A DNA stretch of 64,000 bases. Origin: Oscillospiraceae bacterium (GTDB lineage: Bacteria > Bacillota > Clostridia > Saccharofermentanales > Saccharofermentanaceae). The position numbers were made by a program, and so were the translations under genes. The stretch spans positions 283,321 to 347,320 of the forward strand of contig CACWXL010000002.1 in NCBI GenBank assembly GCA_902764825.1. The letters are read 5' to 3'. A model generated the notes under the pieces. That model saw nothing but the letters and a program-made list of their open reading frames with translations. It did no database searches and was not told where the DNA came from. Each line of letters starts with the position of its first letter. Positions within the stretch are counted from its first letter, which is position 1. Positions 1 to 9,486 of the stretch are shown in pieces.

Positions 1-3000
1 AAAACCGTCATCGTCCAATATCAGGAGCTGCTGGCGGATGCAGTAATCCACGGCTCTCTTTCCGAGCTTGTAATTATCCGAATCAACCGGAGCTCTCGAT
101 AATCCCATCGCCTTTGCAGTCTCGACGATAAGGCTCTCATAGGGCATGCCGTACTGTGATACAGCAAGATACCTTGAAGCGCAGGCTGCTTCCTGAACAG
201 GAATGTCGCAAGCCTTTCTGGGCTTTTCGCCTTCAGCCGGGACACGGTAATTATCCATTACCTTGCCCATCTCAGTGCCGTCTTTCCACAGGAAGATCAC
301 TTCGTCGTCTTCATCCGATTCAAGATCGAGTTTTTGTGCCGTATAGTGGATCTTCGCGCTCTTCTCGATACTCTTTATCAGATACGAGCAGCGTTCACGG
401 AGCTTAGGCGTCATCTTGGCGATTCCTGCCAGTGCGATCAGTTCTTTCGCGAGCACGTCAGAACTTACAGGTGATTCCTGATCGACGATCGATATAACGC
501 ATTCCTGAAGTCTGGGCGTATTTCTCGGATCACAGAACTCAGCAGCCGTCATCGCCTTGAGCGTGATGCAGGAAGCCTTATAAACCAATTCCGGAGAGCC
601 TTCTGCCCTTATGTCGTCAGTTTTTTTTTGAGCCTGATCTTCCGATCCGTCTGAATCTTCGGTTTCTTCTTCAGGTGTTACTCCGTAGATCGTAACTTGA
701 GGATCGGATCTTCCCTCCTCAGGATCAAGGGATTCCGTTTCCGAAGGCTCTTCAGTTCCTTCAGAAGGTACATCGGAAGGTGTCTCTTCTGCCGGAGTCT
801 CTTCAGCTTTCTTTGAATCGTTGATTATCGCTACGAGCTTCTCGAATACACTGTCAGGATTCTCCCACCACTCGAGAGACCATATCCTTACGATATTCCA
901 GCCAAAGCCCTTGAGCATTGAGAGCTGGGATACTTCTCTTGAAGTGGTTGTTCCGGAAGCGGCATATACAGGGCCGTCCAAGAGGATACCGAGGCAGTAT
1001 GTACCGTCCTTCTCGGGCGATACGACACCGATATCGATCTTAAATCCGGACTTGCCTACGCCCTTGTCAGTGTCGTAGCCGATCGCCTTAAACCTTGCGC
1101 AGATATCGTCAGCGATACCCGTGAAGGACGCATTGCGGTCGATAAGAGGCGTGCCGGAGCTGTCTGAAGAACTGCCCGTGGAAGCGATATCCTGATCCCA
1201 GATCGTGCTTCCTGATGCATACTGGAGGAATCTCTTAAATGCCTTGACACCTTCAGATGCAGTATCGTTGATGCGGATCTCTTCAGGCGAGATAGACGAG
1301 AATACTTTCATCTCGATCCTTGATCTCGTAACGGCAACATTGAGTCTTCTCCATCCGCCGTCCCTGTTCAGAGGACCGAAGTTCATGATGAGCTTGCCTG
1401 TCTCGTCCTTGCCGTATCCTATCGAGAACAGGATAACGTCACGTTCATCACCCTGAACATTCTCAAGGTTCTTAACGAATATCGGCTCTTCACTTCCGAA
1501 TGCCCATTTCTCGAGAACGGGATCCTTGCTTGCAGCTTCATCAAGAAGGTCTTCGATAAGCGACTGCTGCTGGATATTGAACGTAACGACACCGACGCTG
1601 TACCCGGCGAGTTTCGGATCGTGAGCTCTCTTTATGATCTCATCGATAACCGCCTGAGCTTCGACCTTGTTTGTTCTGGTCTTGCCGGAATCGAAAGAAC
1701 CTCCGCAGTCGACCATCGTAACCTTCGACATCCTGTCATCCGGCGACGGGAATGTATAGAGTCTTCCGTCGTAGAATGCCTTGTTGGAGAACGTGATAAG
1801 GCTCTCGTGACGGCTCCTGTAGTGCCATGCGAGGAACATCTGCGGCATTGAGATCGCAAGGCAGTCGTCGAGGATGCTCTCCAGGTCATCTGTCTCGAAA
1901 TCATCATCACCGTCATCGACCTGCTCCATGAAGAATGACGTAGGCGGCATCTGCTTAGGGTCGCCTACGATAACGGCTTCCTTACCTCTTGCGATAACGC
2001 CTATTGCCTTGCATGTAGGCAGCTGAGATGCCTCGTCGAATACGACTATGTCGAACATTCCGCACTTATCGGGATCCAAGAACTGCGCGCATGACAGAGG
2101 ACTCATGAGCACGCACGGACAGAGCTTTAAGATGAGCTCGCCGATCTGCGTAAAGAGCGTTCTTATCGATACGCCTCTTCCGCCTGCCTTGATCGCATGC
2201 TGCAGGATTCCCAATGCAGAAGATACATTCGCATCTTTGCTCAAGTCAGGAAGGTTCCTTGCGATCTTTAAGTAGATCTCCTGTCTCGTGAGCTTTTCGA
2301 AATCGTCGTTGACCTTTGAAAGTTCGCTTATCTTCTGCTCGAAAACAAGACCCGAGAAAGTCCTCAATACTTCAGAGTTGTCGATGATCATCGTTATGAG
2401 CAGCGCACTGTAGCCCTTTCTGAAAGAGCCCGTGATCTCATCACCGGTGATCATGCCGTTACCGTAACCCGTAACGATGTTGGAGATCTTATACTGGCTG
2501 CACTTGGAGGCCATGAGATTGAACTGCATCCTGTCTCTTAAGAAATCGCTGTCAGTTTTAAGAGTCTCTGCCATCTGCTTCTTGGTCTCAAGAAGAGCTG
2601 CAGCAGGTTCGAATGCGCCGTACTCCAAGCCGTAAGCCGCATTGAGCTCATCGTAGGAAGCCTTATAAGCGGCTGACTTGGTATTAAAAGCATTTGCAGC
2701 ATCTGTAACAAGGACGTCACCGCTGCCGATGAGTTTGCGAAGTGATCCGGTGGGATCGAAAGGAGCAAACTCGGCAAATACAGAGTGTGCATTCTCATTG
2801 ACCGATTCGAAATAAGCGATGTCGAATCCCGGGAAAGCAGCGCCCGGATTATAGAGCTCTCCAAGATAACCTCTTGCGAGTGTTATATAGTTCATCGCAT
2901 TCTGAACCGAATTCTTATAATCGGAAAGGAGCTTGAAGTCCTGCTCAAGCACTTCTTTGCGGTTGCCCTTTATATCGTAAGCCTTTACCTTCTTGTAGAC

Positions 3001-5166
3001 CGCATTCTCAGCCATGCCCCTCACAAGAGCATTCTTTGCCTTTGCAGTAACGATCTCACTAAGGAGCGCTGCGCCGTCAAGATCTAAGAATCCGGGCTGG
3101 TATACGGACAGGATCGCGTCACGCTTTGCGACCGCATCCTTGCAGCTTACGATAGTGTCTCTCAAAGTAAGATATGCGCTGTCCGTATCGTCGCAGCAGA
3201 TCATGCCTTTAGGAAGATTAAGTCCCTTGATCTTTGAGATCAATGCGCTGCATGAACTGAGACCGGAGATCCTTGCGATAGTCTTGGGCTCTCCCGGAAT
3301 ACGGCAGTTGTTCTGTACAAGGAGCGCGTCGAATGCATCAATGCTTGCGGCGAATTCATCATAAGCCTTGATAAAAGCATCAGCGATCACAGGCAGCCTG
3401 CTCTTGACGTCCTGTGAATAAGCAGATGACTTAACGAACGGAAGCTTGCCGTTAAGATGTGTTGAAGATGCAACGAGTTCGCCTAAGGATGACTCGATCT
3501 CTTTGACCCTGTCAGCGTTAAGTTCATTTACAAAGCCTTCGTCAAAAGCACCGCAATTCGGAGCCGTCTGATTGCTTGCGTAAACATTGATGAGTTCATA
3601 AAGAGACATTCCGCAGCCGCGCTTTACATGGAGCTCATCCACGTATTTGTCGAGTTCTCTTCTCTTGGCCGCGATATCTTCGAGTGCCTTATTGTAATCG
3701 CCGTCACCCTTGGCTTTAAGACTTACTTCGCTTGCGATCTTGAGCTGGTCGAGAACATAACTCTTACGCACTTTGTTCGAATGAAGTTCAAGGCAGAAAG
3801 GCGCGATGCCGATCTTCTCCAGACGCTTATATACGACGTCCAATGCAGCCTTTTTCTCGGCCGCGAAAAGAACCTTCTTGCCGTTTGCAAGACAGTTCGC
3901 GATTATCGATGTGATGGTCTGTGATTTACCTGTTCCCGGAGGGCCGTGAAGTACAAAGCTCGTGCCTTCGCCCGCACGCTTTATAGCAGCAAGCTGAGAT
4001 GCATCGGCAACGATCGGAAGATAGACATCCTCTTCAGAAACCTTGCCTGTAGAAGAGATGTCTTCATAATCCCATTCGAGCTGTCCGTTGATAAGGCTCT
4101 TAACGATCTTGTTCTGCGCGATCTCATTCCTGTGGCTGTGCATGTCATTCCACATAACGAACTGCGAGAACGAGAAAAGGCCGAGCACGCATGACTCAAC
4201 TACTTCCCACGTCTTAAGAGGCTTTACGACTTCCCTGATCTGCTCAAAGATCTTCGGAACGTCAACACCGTTCTCATCTGTAGGAAGTTCCTTGCTGAAC
4301 GAATCGAAATCGATCTTGAAGTCCTGTCTCAATTTCTCTGAGACGGTAACGTTGAACTGGACGTCCTCGTCCCTTCTTCTCATCGTATACTTGATGCCGA
4401 ACTTCTTAACGAGTTCTACGGGGATCAAAAGGATAGGCGCATAGCAGGGTTCCTTTCTGTCCTTCTCGTACCACTTCAGAAATCCGCAAGCCAGGAACAA
4501 TGTATTGGCGCCATTCTCCTCCATAGAAGTCTTGGCACCTCTGTAAAGCGTCTTGATATTCTTATCGAGCACCGCATTAGTAAGAGATGAGACGAGCACG
4601 CCCTTCTCATACTGCTTCTCTATGTATTCGCGGAATTCATTTATGTCAGGAAGATCTTCGATAGCATAATCTTTTGCAGGGATCTTCTTGATCTTCTTCT
4701 TTTTCGCAGTAGTCTTGGCAGCAGCTGCCGCATCGGCTTCCTGAACAGGCTTTTCTTCAGTCGTCTTATCAGCAGGCTCTTCAGGCTTTTCTTCGGCCTT
4801 CTCCGTCTCTTCTTCCGGCTTCCCGGCTTCTTCTACAGGCTTCTCAGCTTCAGCTGCCAAAGCCTCTACGGGAGTCGGCTCAGCATTTTCTTCAACGGGC
4901 TTTACCGCATCAGGGACTTCCGCTGATCCGGTCTCTTCAGAAGTCGCTTCCTCTTCATCCTCTTCCTCGTCGCCTCTGGAGATGATCGAGAAGTTCTTCT
5001 CCTGGGCTATATAATCTTCGATCTTCGCACAGTCAGGGACGAACAGCGGAATGCTTGTTCCCTTGATCCTCAGATTAAGAAGTGAATTACGGGTACTTAA
5101 GTCAAGGAGTTTGCGCTCCCACAGATCGAATTTGACGTTGCTTCGTTCAAGATTGAGTTCACCCAT
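1..5166 (-). CDS. DUF4011 / superfamily 1 helicase with Vsr-like nuclease domain (3' end outside window)
   Basis: One open frame of 1722 codons runs off the left edge, so the C-terminus is missing. The start is the ATG after GGAGGAATC, close to residues WERKLLDLSTRNSLLNLR, the N-terminal signature of DUF4011 proteins. A Glu/Ala/Pro/Lys-rich spacer follows (about residues 60-160). Walker A GPPGTGKS is at 407-414, the helicase motif DEASQLP near 1042, then VGDPKQMPP near 1068. Around 1360-1435 a segment with FKIDIGV and GFGWNIVRIWSLEWW resembles the Vsr/DUF559-type endonuclease fold. A DUF3320-like tail follows. The family is an ATP-dependent nucleic-acid helicase-nuclease of unsettled role; similar architectures are often reported near restriction or phage-defence genes. 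A defence role here is inference. Confidence 0.9.
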   Translation of the reverse strand, partial: MGELNLERSNVKFDLWERKLLDLSTRNSLLNLRIKGTSIPLFVPDCAKIEDYIAQEKNFSIISRGDEEEDEEEATSEETGSAEVPDAVKPVEENAEPTPVEALAAEAEKPVEEAGKPEEETEKAEEKPEEPADKTTEEKPVQEADAAAAAKTTAKKKKIKKIPAKDYAIEDLPDINEFREYIEKQYEKGVLVSSLTNAVLDKNIKTLYRGAKTSMEENGANTLFLACGFLKWYEKDRKEPCYAPILLIPVELVKKFGIKYTMRRRDEDVQFNVTVSEKLRQDFKIDFDSFSKELPTDENGVDVPKIFEQIREVVKPLKTWEVVESCVLGLFSFSQFVMWNDMHSHRNEIAQNKIVKSLINGQLEWDYEDISSTGKVSEEDVYLPIVADASQLAAIKRAGEGTSFVLHGPPGTGKSQTITSIIANCLANGKKVLFAAEKKAALDVVYKRLEKIGIAPFCLELHSNKVRKSYVLDQLKIASEVSLKAKGDGDYNKALEDIAAKRRELDKYVDELHVKRGCGMSLYELINVYASNQTAPNCGAFDEGFVNELNADRVKEIESSLGELVASSTHLNGKLPFVKSSAYSQDVKSRLPVIADAFIKAYDEFAASIDAFDALLVQNNCRIPGEPKTIARISGLSSCSALISKIKGLNLPKGMICCDDTDSAYLTLRDTIVSCKDAVAKRDAILSVYQPGFLDLDGAALLSEIVTAKAKNALVRGMAENAVYKKVKAYDIKGNRKEVLEQDFKLLSDYKNSVQNAMNYITLARGYLGELYNPGAAFPGFDIAYFESVNENAHSVFAEFAPFDPTGSLRKLIGSGDVLVTDAANAFNTKSAAYKASYDELNAAYGLEYGAFEPAAALLETKKQMAETLKTDSDFLRDRMQFNLMASKCSQYKISNIVTGYGNGMITGDEITGSFRKGYSALLITMIIDNSEVLRTFSGLVFEQKISELSKVNDDFEKLTRQEIYLKIARNLPDLSKDANVSSALGILQHAIKAGGRGVSIRTLFTQIGELILKLCPCVLMSPLSCAQFLDPDKCGMFDIVVFDEASQLPTCKAIGVIARGKEAVIVGDPKQMPPTSFFMEQVDDGDDDFETDDLESILDDCLAISMPQMFLAWHYRSRHESLITFSNKAFYDGRLYTFPSPDDRMSKVTMVDCGGSFDSGKTRTNKVEAQAVIDEIIKRAHDPKLAGYSVGVVTFNIQQQSLIEDLLDEAASKDPVLEKWAFGSEEPIFVKNLENVQGDERDVILFSIGYGKDETGKLIMNFGPLNRDGGWRRLNVAVTRSRIEMKVFSSISPEEIRINDTASEGVKAFKRFLQYASGSTIWDQDIASTGSSSDSSGTPLIDRNASFTGIADDICARFKAIGYDTDKGVGKSGFKIDIGVVSPEKDGTYCLGILLDGPVYAASGTTTSREVSQLSMLKGFGWNIVRIWSLEWWENPDSVFEKLVAIINDSKKAEETPAEETPSDVPSEGTEEPSETESLDPEEGRSDPQVTIYGVTPEEETEDSDGSEDQAQKKTDDIRAEGSPELVYKASCITLKAMTAAEFCDPRNTPRLQECVISIVDQESPVSSDVLAKELIALAGIAKMTPKLRERCSYLIKSIEKSAKIHYTAQKLDLESDEDDEVIFLWKDGTEMGKVMDNYRVPAEGEKPRKACDIPVQEAACASRYLAVSQYGMPYESLIVETAKAMGLSRAPVDSDNYKLGKRAVDYCIRQQLLILDDDGF

Positions 5167-5207
5167 AAGTGATTCCTCCGGATGCAGTTATCAAATTTAA
5201 TTATATA

Positions 5208-5930
5208 TTATTTTGAAGCGTTTGAATTAAGCCTTTTTCGCAGTTCTTTATAATCCGGAACGATATCTGCGACTATAGCCCAGAAACGGCTTGAATGATT
5301 GGGTTCGATAAAATGCGCGAACTCATGGACCACGACATATCTGATTATCTCCCTGTCCTTCTCGAAAAGCCTGTAGCTAAACTTGAGCTCGCCTCTTTTG
5401 GCAAAGCACTCGCCCCAGAAAGATTTATATTCGCCTAATGTGATCTTCTTCGGTGAAGCAACACCGCGGCGTTCGAACAGCGGATACATCTCATTGCAAA
5501 GATCAACGATAACACTCCTGATGCAGCGTCTTCTCCACTTCTCGTAGGTCATGTATCTGATGCGGTAATCAGACGTATCTGTTACTTCAAGCGTAATGAC
5601 GCCGTCTTCTGCGCGGCATGAATTTTTCGAGCTTGCCAAGACCTTAAGAACATAAGGCTTACCAAGGATCGTAAACACCTCGCCGTCGACAAATTGCCTC
5701 GACAGGCTCTTGGTCTTCTCGTCATTGATGACTGAATCCAGAGACTTCAGAAGATAGTCCTGCTTGGAGATAATGAATGCCTCTGCCTCACTGACCGAAG
5801 CGTAATAAGGCAGCGAACAGTATAAAGTCCCGTCGCGCCTTACGCGGACGTTGATGTTCCTGATTCTCTTGCGTTCGAATTCGACCGTGACTTCACGTGA
5901 CCCGAGAACGAGTTTACGGACAGAGGCCAT
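5208..5930 (-). CDS. YgjP-like (DUF45, M48-related) metal-dependent hydrolase
   Basis: A 240-residue protein with the zinc-metallopeptidase motif HEFAHFIEPNHSSRFW near residues 202-217. HExxH supplies two zinc ligands and the catalytic Glu, and the later NHS-FW block is typical of the YgjP/WLM-like DUF45 family. The upstream KSFWGECFAKRGELKFSYRL segment matches the family's conserved W-G-C/S region. There is no signal peptide, so it is cytosolic. It starts 9 bp after the stop of the acyl-CoA ligase gene and its ribosome binding site (AAAGGATC) overlaps that stop, so the two are probably co-transcribed. It ends 41 bp before the helicase start; members of this family often sit beside restriction-type genes, so a link to the helicase is possible. 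The substrate is unknown. Confidence 0.85.
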   Translation of the reverse strand: MASVRKLVLGSREVTVEFERKRIRNINVRVRRDGTLYCSLPYYASVSEAEAFIISKQDYLLKSLDSVINDEKTKSLSRQFVDGEVFTILGKPYVLKVLASSKNSCRAEDGVITLEVTDTSDYRIRYMTYEKWRRRCIRSVIVDLCNEMYPLFERRGVASPKKITLGEYKSFWGECFAKRGELKFSYRLFEKDREIIRYVVVHEFAHFIEPNHSSRFWAIVADIVPDYKELRKRLNSNASK

Positions 5931-5939
5931 AGAGATCCT

Positions 5940-7805
5940 TTAATTAGACTTGATCAGCTTATCGAAGTTCTTGCCGTTTACAGCGGTCATCGTGTAACCT
6001 AACTCGGCAAGGCGGGATTCGATATGCTCCTGCTCCTTGGGACGCTTTATCTTAAGAGTCGTTGTCTTGATCATGTCTTCTTCGGAGAAGACATAATTGC
6101 GGACGATCTTATACTGAGGCATCTTGTGGTTTGCCTCATGCATCTTGTCGCTTAAATATGTCTCTATCTGGCTGTCTTCAGCCTCTGTGGGGAGTCCGAG
6201 CTCAGCGCCGATGACCTTACGGTTTACAAGGAGCTTGGCGCAGATATCGATCGCGTCACGCTCATTGCGGTTGCCCCAGACGAATGCCTCGGCAACACCC
6301 TTGATCTCTGTAAGGACTGCCTCGATCTCTTCAGGGAAAGCCTTCTTACCGTTCGTGAGAACGATCATGGACTTAACACGGCCCGTAATGTGAATGGAAC
6401 CTGTCTTGTCGATAAAGCCCATGTCACCTGTGTGAAACCAGCCGTCGCTGTCTATCGCTTCCTTGGTAGCCTCTTCATTCTCGTAATAACCGAGCATGAC
6501 ACAGTCGGACTTTGTAAGGATCTCGCCTACTGCCTTAGGGCCCTTGCCCTCAGCGTCTATTGCAACAGTAATGCCGGGCAGAGGACGTCCTACCGAACCG
6601 TGAACATTGCATACTTCATTTGTAACGGAGATAACCGGTGAGGTCTCTGTAAGACCGTAACCCATATAGAACTGGAGACCGAAATCCGTAAATGCGTCGA
6701 TGTATCTCTTGTCGATACCTGCACCGCCGATAACTACCATGCGGAGATTGCCGCCGAGCTTATCCAGGATGTCCTTGAACACATTGCGTCTGACATCAAG
6801 GCCGCACTTCTTTAAGAATCTCGTAACGGGCCTTGCAACGGAAATGATCCTTTCCTTGCCGGATGCCTTGATACCGTCTTCGATCTTCGCATAGATGTTC
6901 TCGAAAAGGAGCGGAACGGAAATACATACATTCGGCTTCCATTCCTCCATGTTCTTAACGATATATCTTAAGCCGTCGCACATGCAGATGCACGCGCCGC
7001 ATGCGAGGATAAAGAAATCGCAGGTATTCTCAAACGTGTGATGCAACGGAAGGATCGAGAATGCCCTGTCCCCTCTTCTTACATCAAGCGTCTGGGCTAT
7101 CGAATAAACGTTGCTCATGATATTCGTATGCGAGAGCAATACACCCTTACTCATTGAGGTCGTACCTGAAGTAAAGAGAATGATCTTTGCCTCATTGACA
7201 TCGATATCCGTATCTTCGAACTTCGTGTCGCCCGCTTCCCTTAAGAAATTACCGTCCTTGATAAGGTCGTAAATGTCGACGAAACGCTTGTCATCTTCAG
7301 GCCATGTGTCATCAGGAGTCTTGCCTGTAAGACCATCCTTATAGAAGATTACAAACATGTCGAGCGGGATATCGAGTTCGCCTGACTTGATCTTCTGCGC
7401 GATCGAGAGCATCATCTTGTGATGCTTGTGATGGTAGAAGATTACCTTTGCTCTTGACCTTACGAGGAGCTGGATGAGTTCTTCTTCAGGGAGCATTCTG
7501 TCCAAAGGAACACCGACAGCGCCGGATGAGAGGATCGCGTTATAGGATACGAACCATTCATATGCATTCTCGCCTACTACGGCAAGTCTGTCGCCGGCAT
7601 ATTTGCTGTTAAGGATATACGTTGCAAGACCCTTGATGTCATTGCCGTATTCGAAAAAGCTCCTGTGAACTTCAGAAAGCTTAGGTGAACGTCTGAAAAT
7701 AAACGCATCAAGCTCAGAGTACTTGTCGCAAGTACGGACGACCAAATCCCTGATGTCCGTAAACTTATCAGCTGAATAAACAGGTGTGCCCTGAACAGGA
7801 ATCAT
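5940..7805 (-). CDS. Long-chain acyl-CoA synthetase (AMP-binding, FadD-like)
   Basis: A 621-residue adenylate-forming enzyme that should activate a fatty acid with ATP and CoA. The P-loop-like motif ILFTSGTTSMSKGV lies near residue 210, the A5 region MGYGLTETSPV near 385 and the GWFHTGDMGFID motif near 455, followed by the C-terminal lid (KIKRPK). Length and motif order fit bacterial long-chain acyl-CoA ligases. The start is set by GGAGGTAATAGT before ATG. It is transcribed divergently from a PlsC acyltransferase 157 bp away, consistent with exogenous fatty acids being activated and then esterified into phospholipid. Exact chain-length specificity cannot be read from the sequence. Confidence 0.92.
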   Translation of the reverse strand: MIPVQGTPVYSADKFTDIRDLVVRTCDKYSELDAFIFRRSPKLSEVHRSFFEYGNDIKGLATYILNSKYAGDRLAVVGENAYEWFVSYNAILSSGAVGVPLDRMLPEEELIQLLVRSRAKVIFYHHKHHKMMLSIAQKIKSGELDIPLDMFVIFYKDGLTGKTPDDTWPEDDKRFVDIYDLIKDGNFLREAGDTKFEDTDIDVNEAKIILFTSGTTSMSKGVLLSHTNIMSNVYSIAQTLDVRRGDRAFSILPLHHTFENTCDFFILACGACICMCDGLRYIVKNMEEWKPNVCISVPLLFENIYAKIEDGIKASGKERIISVARPVTRFLKKCGLDVRRNVFKDILDKLGGNLRMVVIGGAGIDKRYIDAFTDFGLQFYMGYGLTETSPVISVTNEVCNVHGSVGRPLPGITVAIDAEGKGPKAVGEILTKSDCVMLGYYENEEATKEAIDSDGWFHTGDMGFIDKTGSIHITGRVKSMIVLTNGKKAFPEEIEAVLTEIKGVAEAFVWGNRNERDAIDICAKLLVNRKVIGAELGLPTEAEDSQIETYLSDKMHEANHKMPQYKIVRNYVFSEEDMIKTTTLKIKRPKEQEHIESRLAELGYTMTAVNGKNFDKLIKSN

Positions 7806-7962
7806 ACTATTACCTCCATGTGCTTTGTCTTAGCTAAAGCTAAAAGTCAAGCGCAACTGAAAATATAACATACTTTGGAAATATTTTACAATAATTCGCA
7901 AATTTGCCTTTTTTGAGTTATATTAGTCGCGTATTTATGACAGAGACCATTCAGGAGTATTT

Positions 7963-8742
7963 ATGTCTGAAGAAGAAAAAGTAATAAAGCAGGATACGAC
8001 AGCTCAGGATTCAGAGCCTAAGATGTCTAAAGCTGACCATCATAAGCACCTGGACGAGAAGTACCCTACCAAAAGAGGCTTCATGGATGTACTGGCCAAG
8101 GACGGATTCCTTCTCCTTACCCATATCCTCTGCGATATGAAGTGTATCGGGCGCGAGAATTTCCCTAAGAACAATCCTTATGTCGTAGCATCCAACCACC
8201 AGAGCTATCCTGACGGCGTTCTCATCATCGACTATCTCCCCAGGGGTCACTTCAAGTGGATGTGCTGCCTCGCAGCTTCAGACCTTGAGACTAACCACGG
8301 CAAGCTCGGCCGCCTCATCATGCGTGTAGGCAGAGGCATCGCCGTTGACCGTTACGGCAACCCCGTAAGAGGTCTCATCAAGGCAAAGAAGGAAGTCGAG
8401 AAAGGAAATATCTGCTTCGTCTTCCCTGAAGGTACAAGATCTCACACAGGCAAACTCGCCGAGATGAAGGACGGCGCAGCTTACCTTGCTATCAAGGCTG
8501 GCGTTCCCATGGTTCCCGTCTACATCGCAGGCGCATATCAGATCTGGCCGAGAACTTCCAAGAAGCCTCATCCGTTAAATGGTCTCCACCGCCGCAAGAT
8601 CAGGATCTACGTCGGCGAACCTCTCCACGGCGAAGACTTCGACAATGATGCTCACAAGATGACAGAAGCTCTCTCCGCCTGGATGCACAAGCACGAAGAC
8701 CTCTACTGGGATCCGGAAACGAATTTCGAAGCTAAGAAATAA
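7963..8742 (+). CDS. plsC: 1-acyl-sn-glycerol-3-phosphate acyltransferase (PlsC family)
   Basis: A 259-residue acyltransferase of phospholipid synthesis that transfers an acyl group to the sn-2 position of lysophosphatidate. Motif I NHQSYPDG (HX4D, catalytic His and Asp) is near residue 77, FPEGTRS (motif III) near 150, and VPMVPVYIAG (motif IV) near 180. A charged N-terminal tail of about 40 residues precedes the domain. Its ribosome binding site is AGGAG, 7 bp before ATG. It is monocistronic, with an intrinsic terminator directly downstream. A second PlsC-type domain occurs in this window inside the fusion gene at 11507-14158. Confidence 0.93.
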   Translation: MSEEEKVIKQDTTAQDSEPKMSKADHHKHLDEKYPTKRGFMDVLAKDGFLLLTHILCDMKCIGRENFPKNNPYVVASNHQSYPDGVLIIDYLPRGHFKWMCCLAASDLETNHGKLGRLIMRVGRGIAVDRYGNPVRGLIKAKKEVEKGNICFVFPEGTRSHTGKLAEMKDGAAYLAIKAGVPMVPVYIAGAYQIWPRTSKKPHPLNGLHRRKIRIYVGEPLHGEDFDNDAHKMTEALSAWMHKHEDLYWDPETNFEAKK

Positions 8743-8787
8743 TACATAAAGGGCTGCCTCGTTGAGATGACCACTTTGATTTTTATT

Positions 8788-8821
8788 ACGGCCCTGAGGT
8801 TCGCTTCAGGGCCGTTTTTTT
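8788..8821 (+). terminator. Intrinsic terminator of plsC
   Basis: A perfect 10-bp stem (ACGGCCCTGA with TCAGGGCCGT) encloses an 8-nt loop and runs directly into seven T residues, 45 bp after the plsC stop codon. Confidence 0.9.
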
Positions 8822-8840
8822 ATGGGCGGGGTGGGGTGAG

Positions 8841-9047
8841 TACGTACTAATTTTAGATTATTGGTTTTTAGTACGTAAATCTTGAGGCTTGTGAAGGCGT
8901 GGAGTGGCGTTTTTCGGCTTGGGAGGGCTGATTTTACGGACTAATTTTCGAAAACTCGTTATTAGTCCGTAATTATTTGAGAAACACCCGCTAGGACTGG
9001 CTAATTTTACGTACTAATCCTCGAAAAAGGTTTTTTAGTACGTAAAA
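8841..9047. repeat. Cluster of three TTACGTACTAA-type palindromic repeats
   Basis: Three inverted-repeat units lie in tandem between plsC and the PqqD gene: TACGTACTAA 8841-8850 with its complement at 8868-8877; TTACGGACTAAT 8934-8945 with 8961-8972; TTTTACGTACTAA 9005-9017 with 9035-9047. Each has a 15-17 nt loop, and the second and third contain a TCGAAAA core. The same words recur at 61164-61376. No coding potential was seen here. Confidence 0.8.
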
Positions 9048-9064
9048 TTGGTCATTTTTTAGGG

Positions 9065-9102
9065 CAACAATTATATAAAAACGCCGTTTTATATAATTGT
9101 TG
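9065..9102. repeat. Long AT-rich palindrome (16-bp stem)
   Basis: CAACAATTATATAAAA (9065-9080) pairs perfectly with TTTTATATAATTGTTG (9087-9102) around a 6-nt loop. It lies between the convergent plsC and PqqD-family genes. A T run follows on the + strand at 9104-9111. A half copy, TTTATATAATTGTCG, occurs at 61386-61400 beside the other repeat cluster, so this is probably part of a dispersed element and not just a local terminator. Confidence 0.75.
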
Positions 9103-9147
9103 ACTTTTTTTGCCCGCTGCAATTACAGTGCTCCGGCAGTCTCGCAG

Positions 9148-9486
9148 TTAAGTACCTGCCTTCTTTACAAATCCGACTTCTTCGAGCTTTTTCATATATA
9201 CGCTGAGGCGTTCATACAAAGGCTCCGCTTCATCGCCGTACTTTTCCTTAACGAGCTGCCCTATGTCATAGACGGATCTCTTGCCGTCTACGCACAGGAA
9301 GATGAAGCTGCCCATGCCTTCAAGCTTGATATGCGACACTTCAGGTCTTTTAAAGAACTTCTGTGCGATCTTATTCGTAAAGCCCTTGTTCTCCATATCA
9401 ACGGTGACTTCGCCTTCATCCGAACAGTTGAAGACAAGGCCTTCCGGGCGCTCGAAAACATAATCGAGAAAGTTATCCCTTCGCAT
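9148..9486 (-). CDS. PqqD-family protein
   Basis: A 112-residue protein whose second half (about residues 60-108: GSFIFLCVDGKRSVYDIGQL, then a KLEEVGFV end) has the layout of PqqD/RRE-type winged-helix domains: a hydrophobic strand, a D-G-K-R-S/T-V turn and two helices. In characterised pathways PqqD-like domains bind a peptide precursor and present it to a radical SAM enzyme; no such enzyme or precursor is seen here. It overlaps the end of the OPT transporter gene by 14 bp, so it is translationally coupled and probably serves or modulates that transporter. The role is unresolved. Confidence 0.75.
   Translation of the reverse strand: MRRDNFLDYVFERPEGLVFNCSDEGEVTVDMENKGFTNKIAQKFFKRPEVSHIKLEGMGSFIFLCVDGKRSVYDIGQLVKEKYGDEAEPLYERLSVYMKKLEEVGFVKKAGT

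Noticed and set aside
8841..9102. CRISPR array
   Set aside because: Units are inverted, irregularly spaced and lack spacers of uniform length; no cas genes are present.
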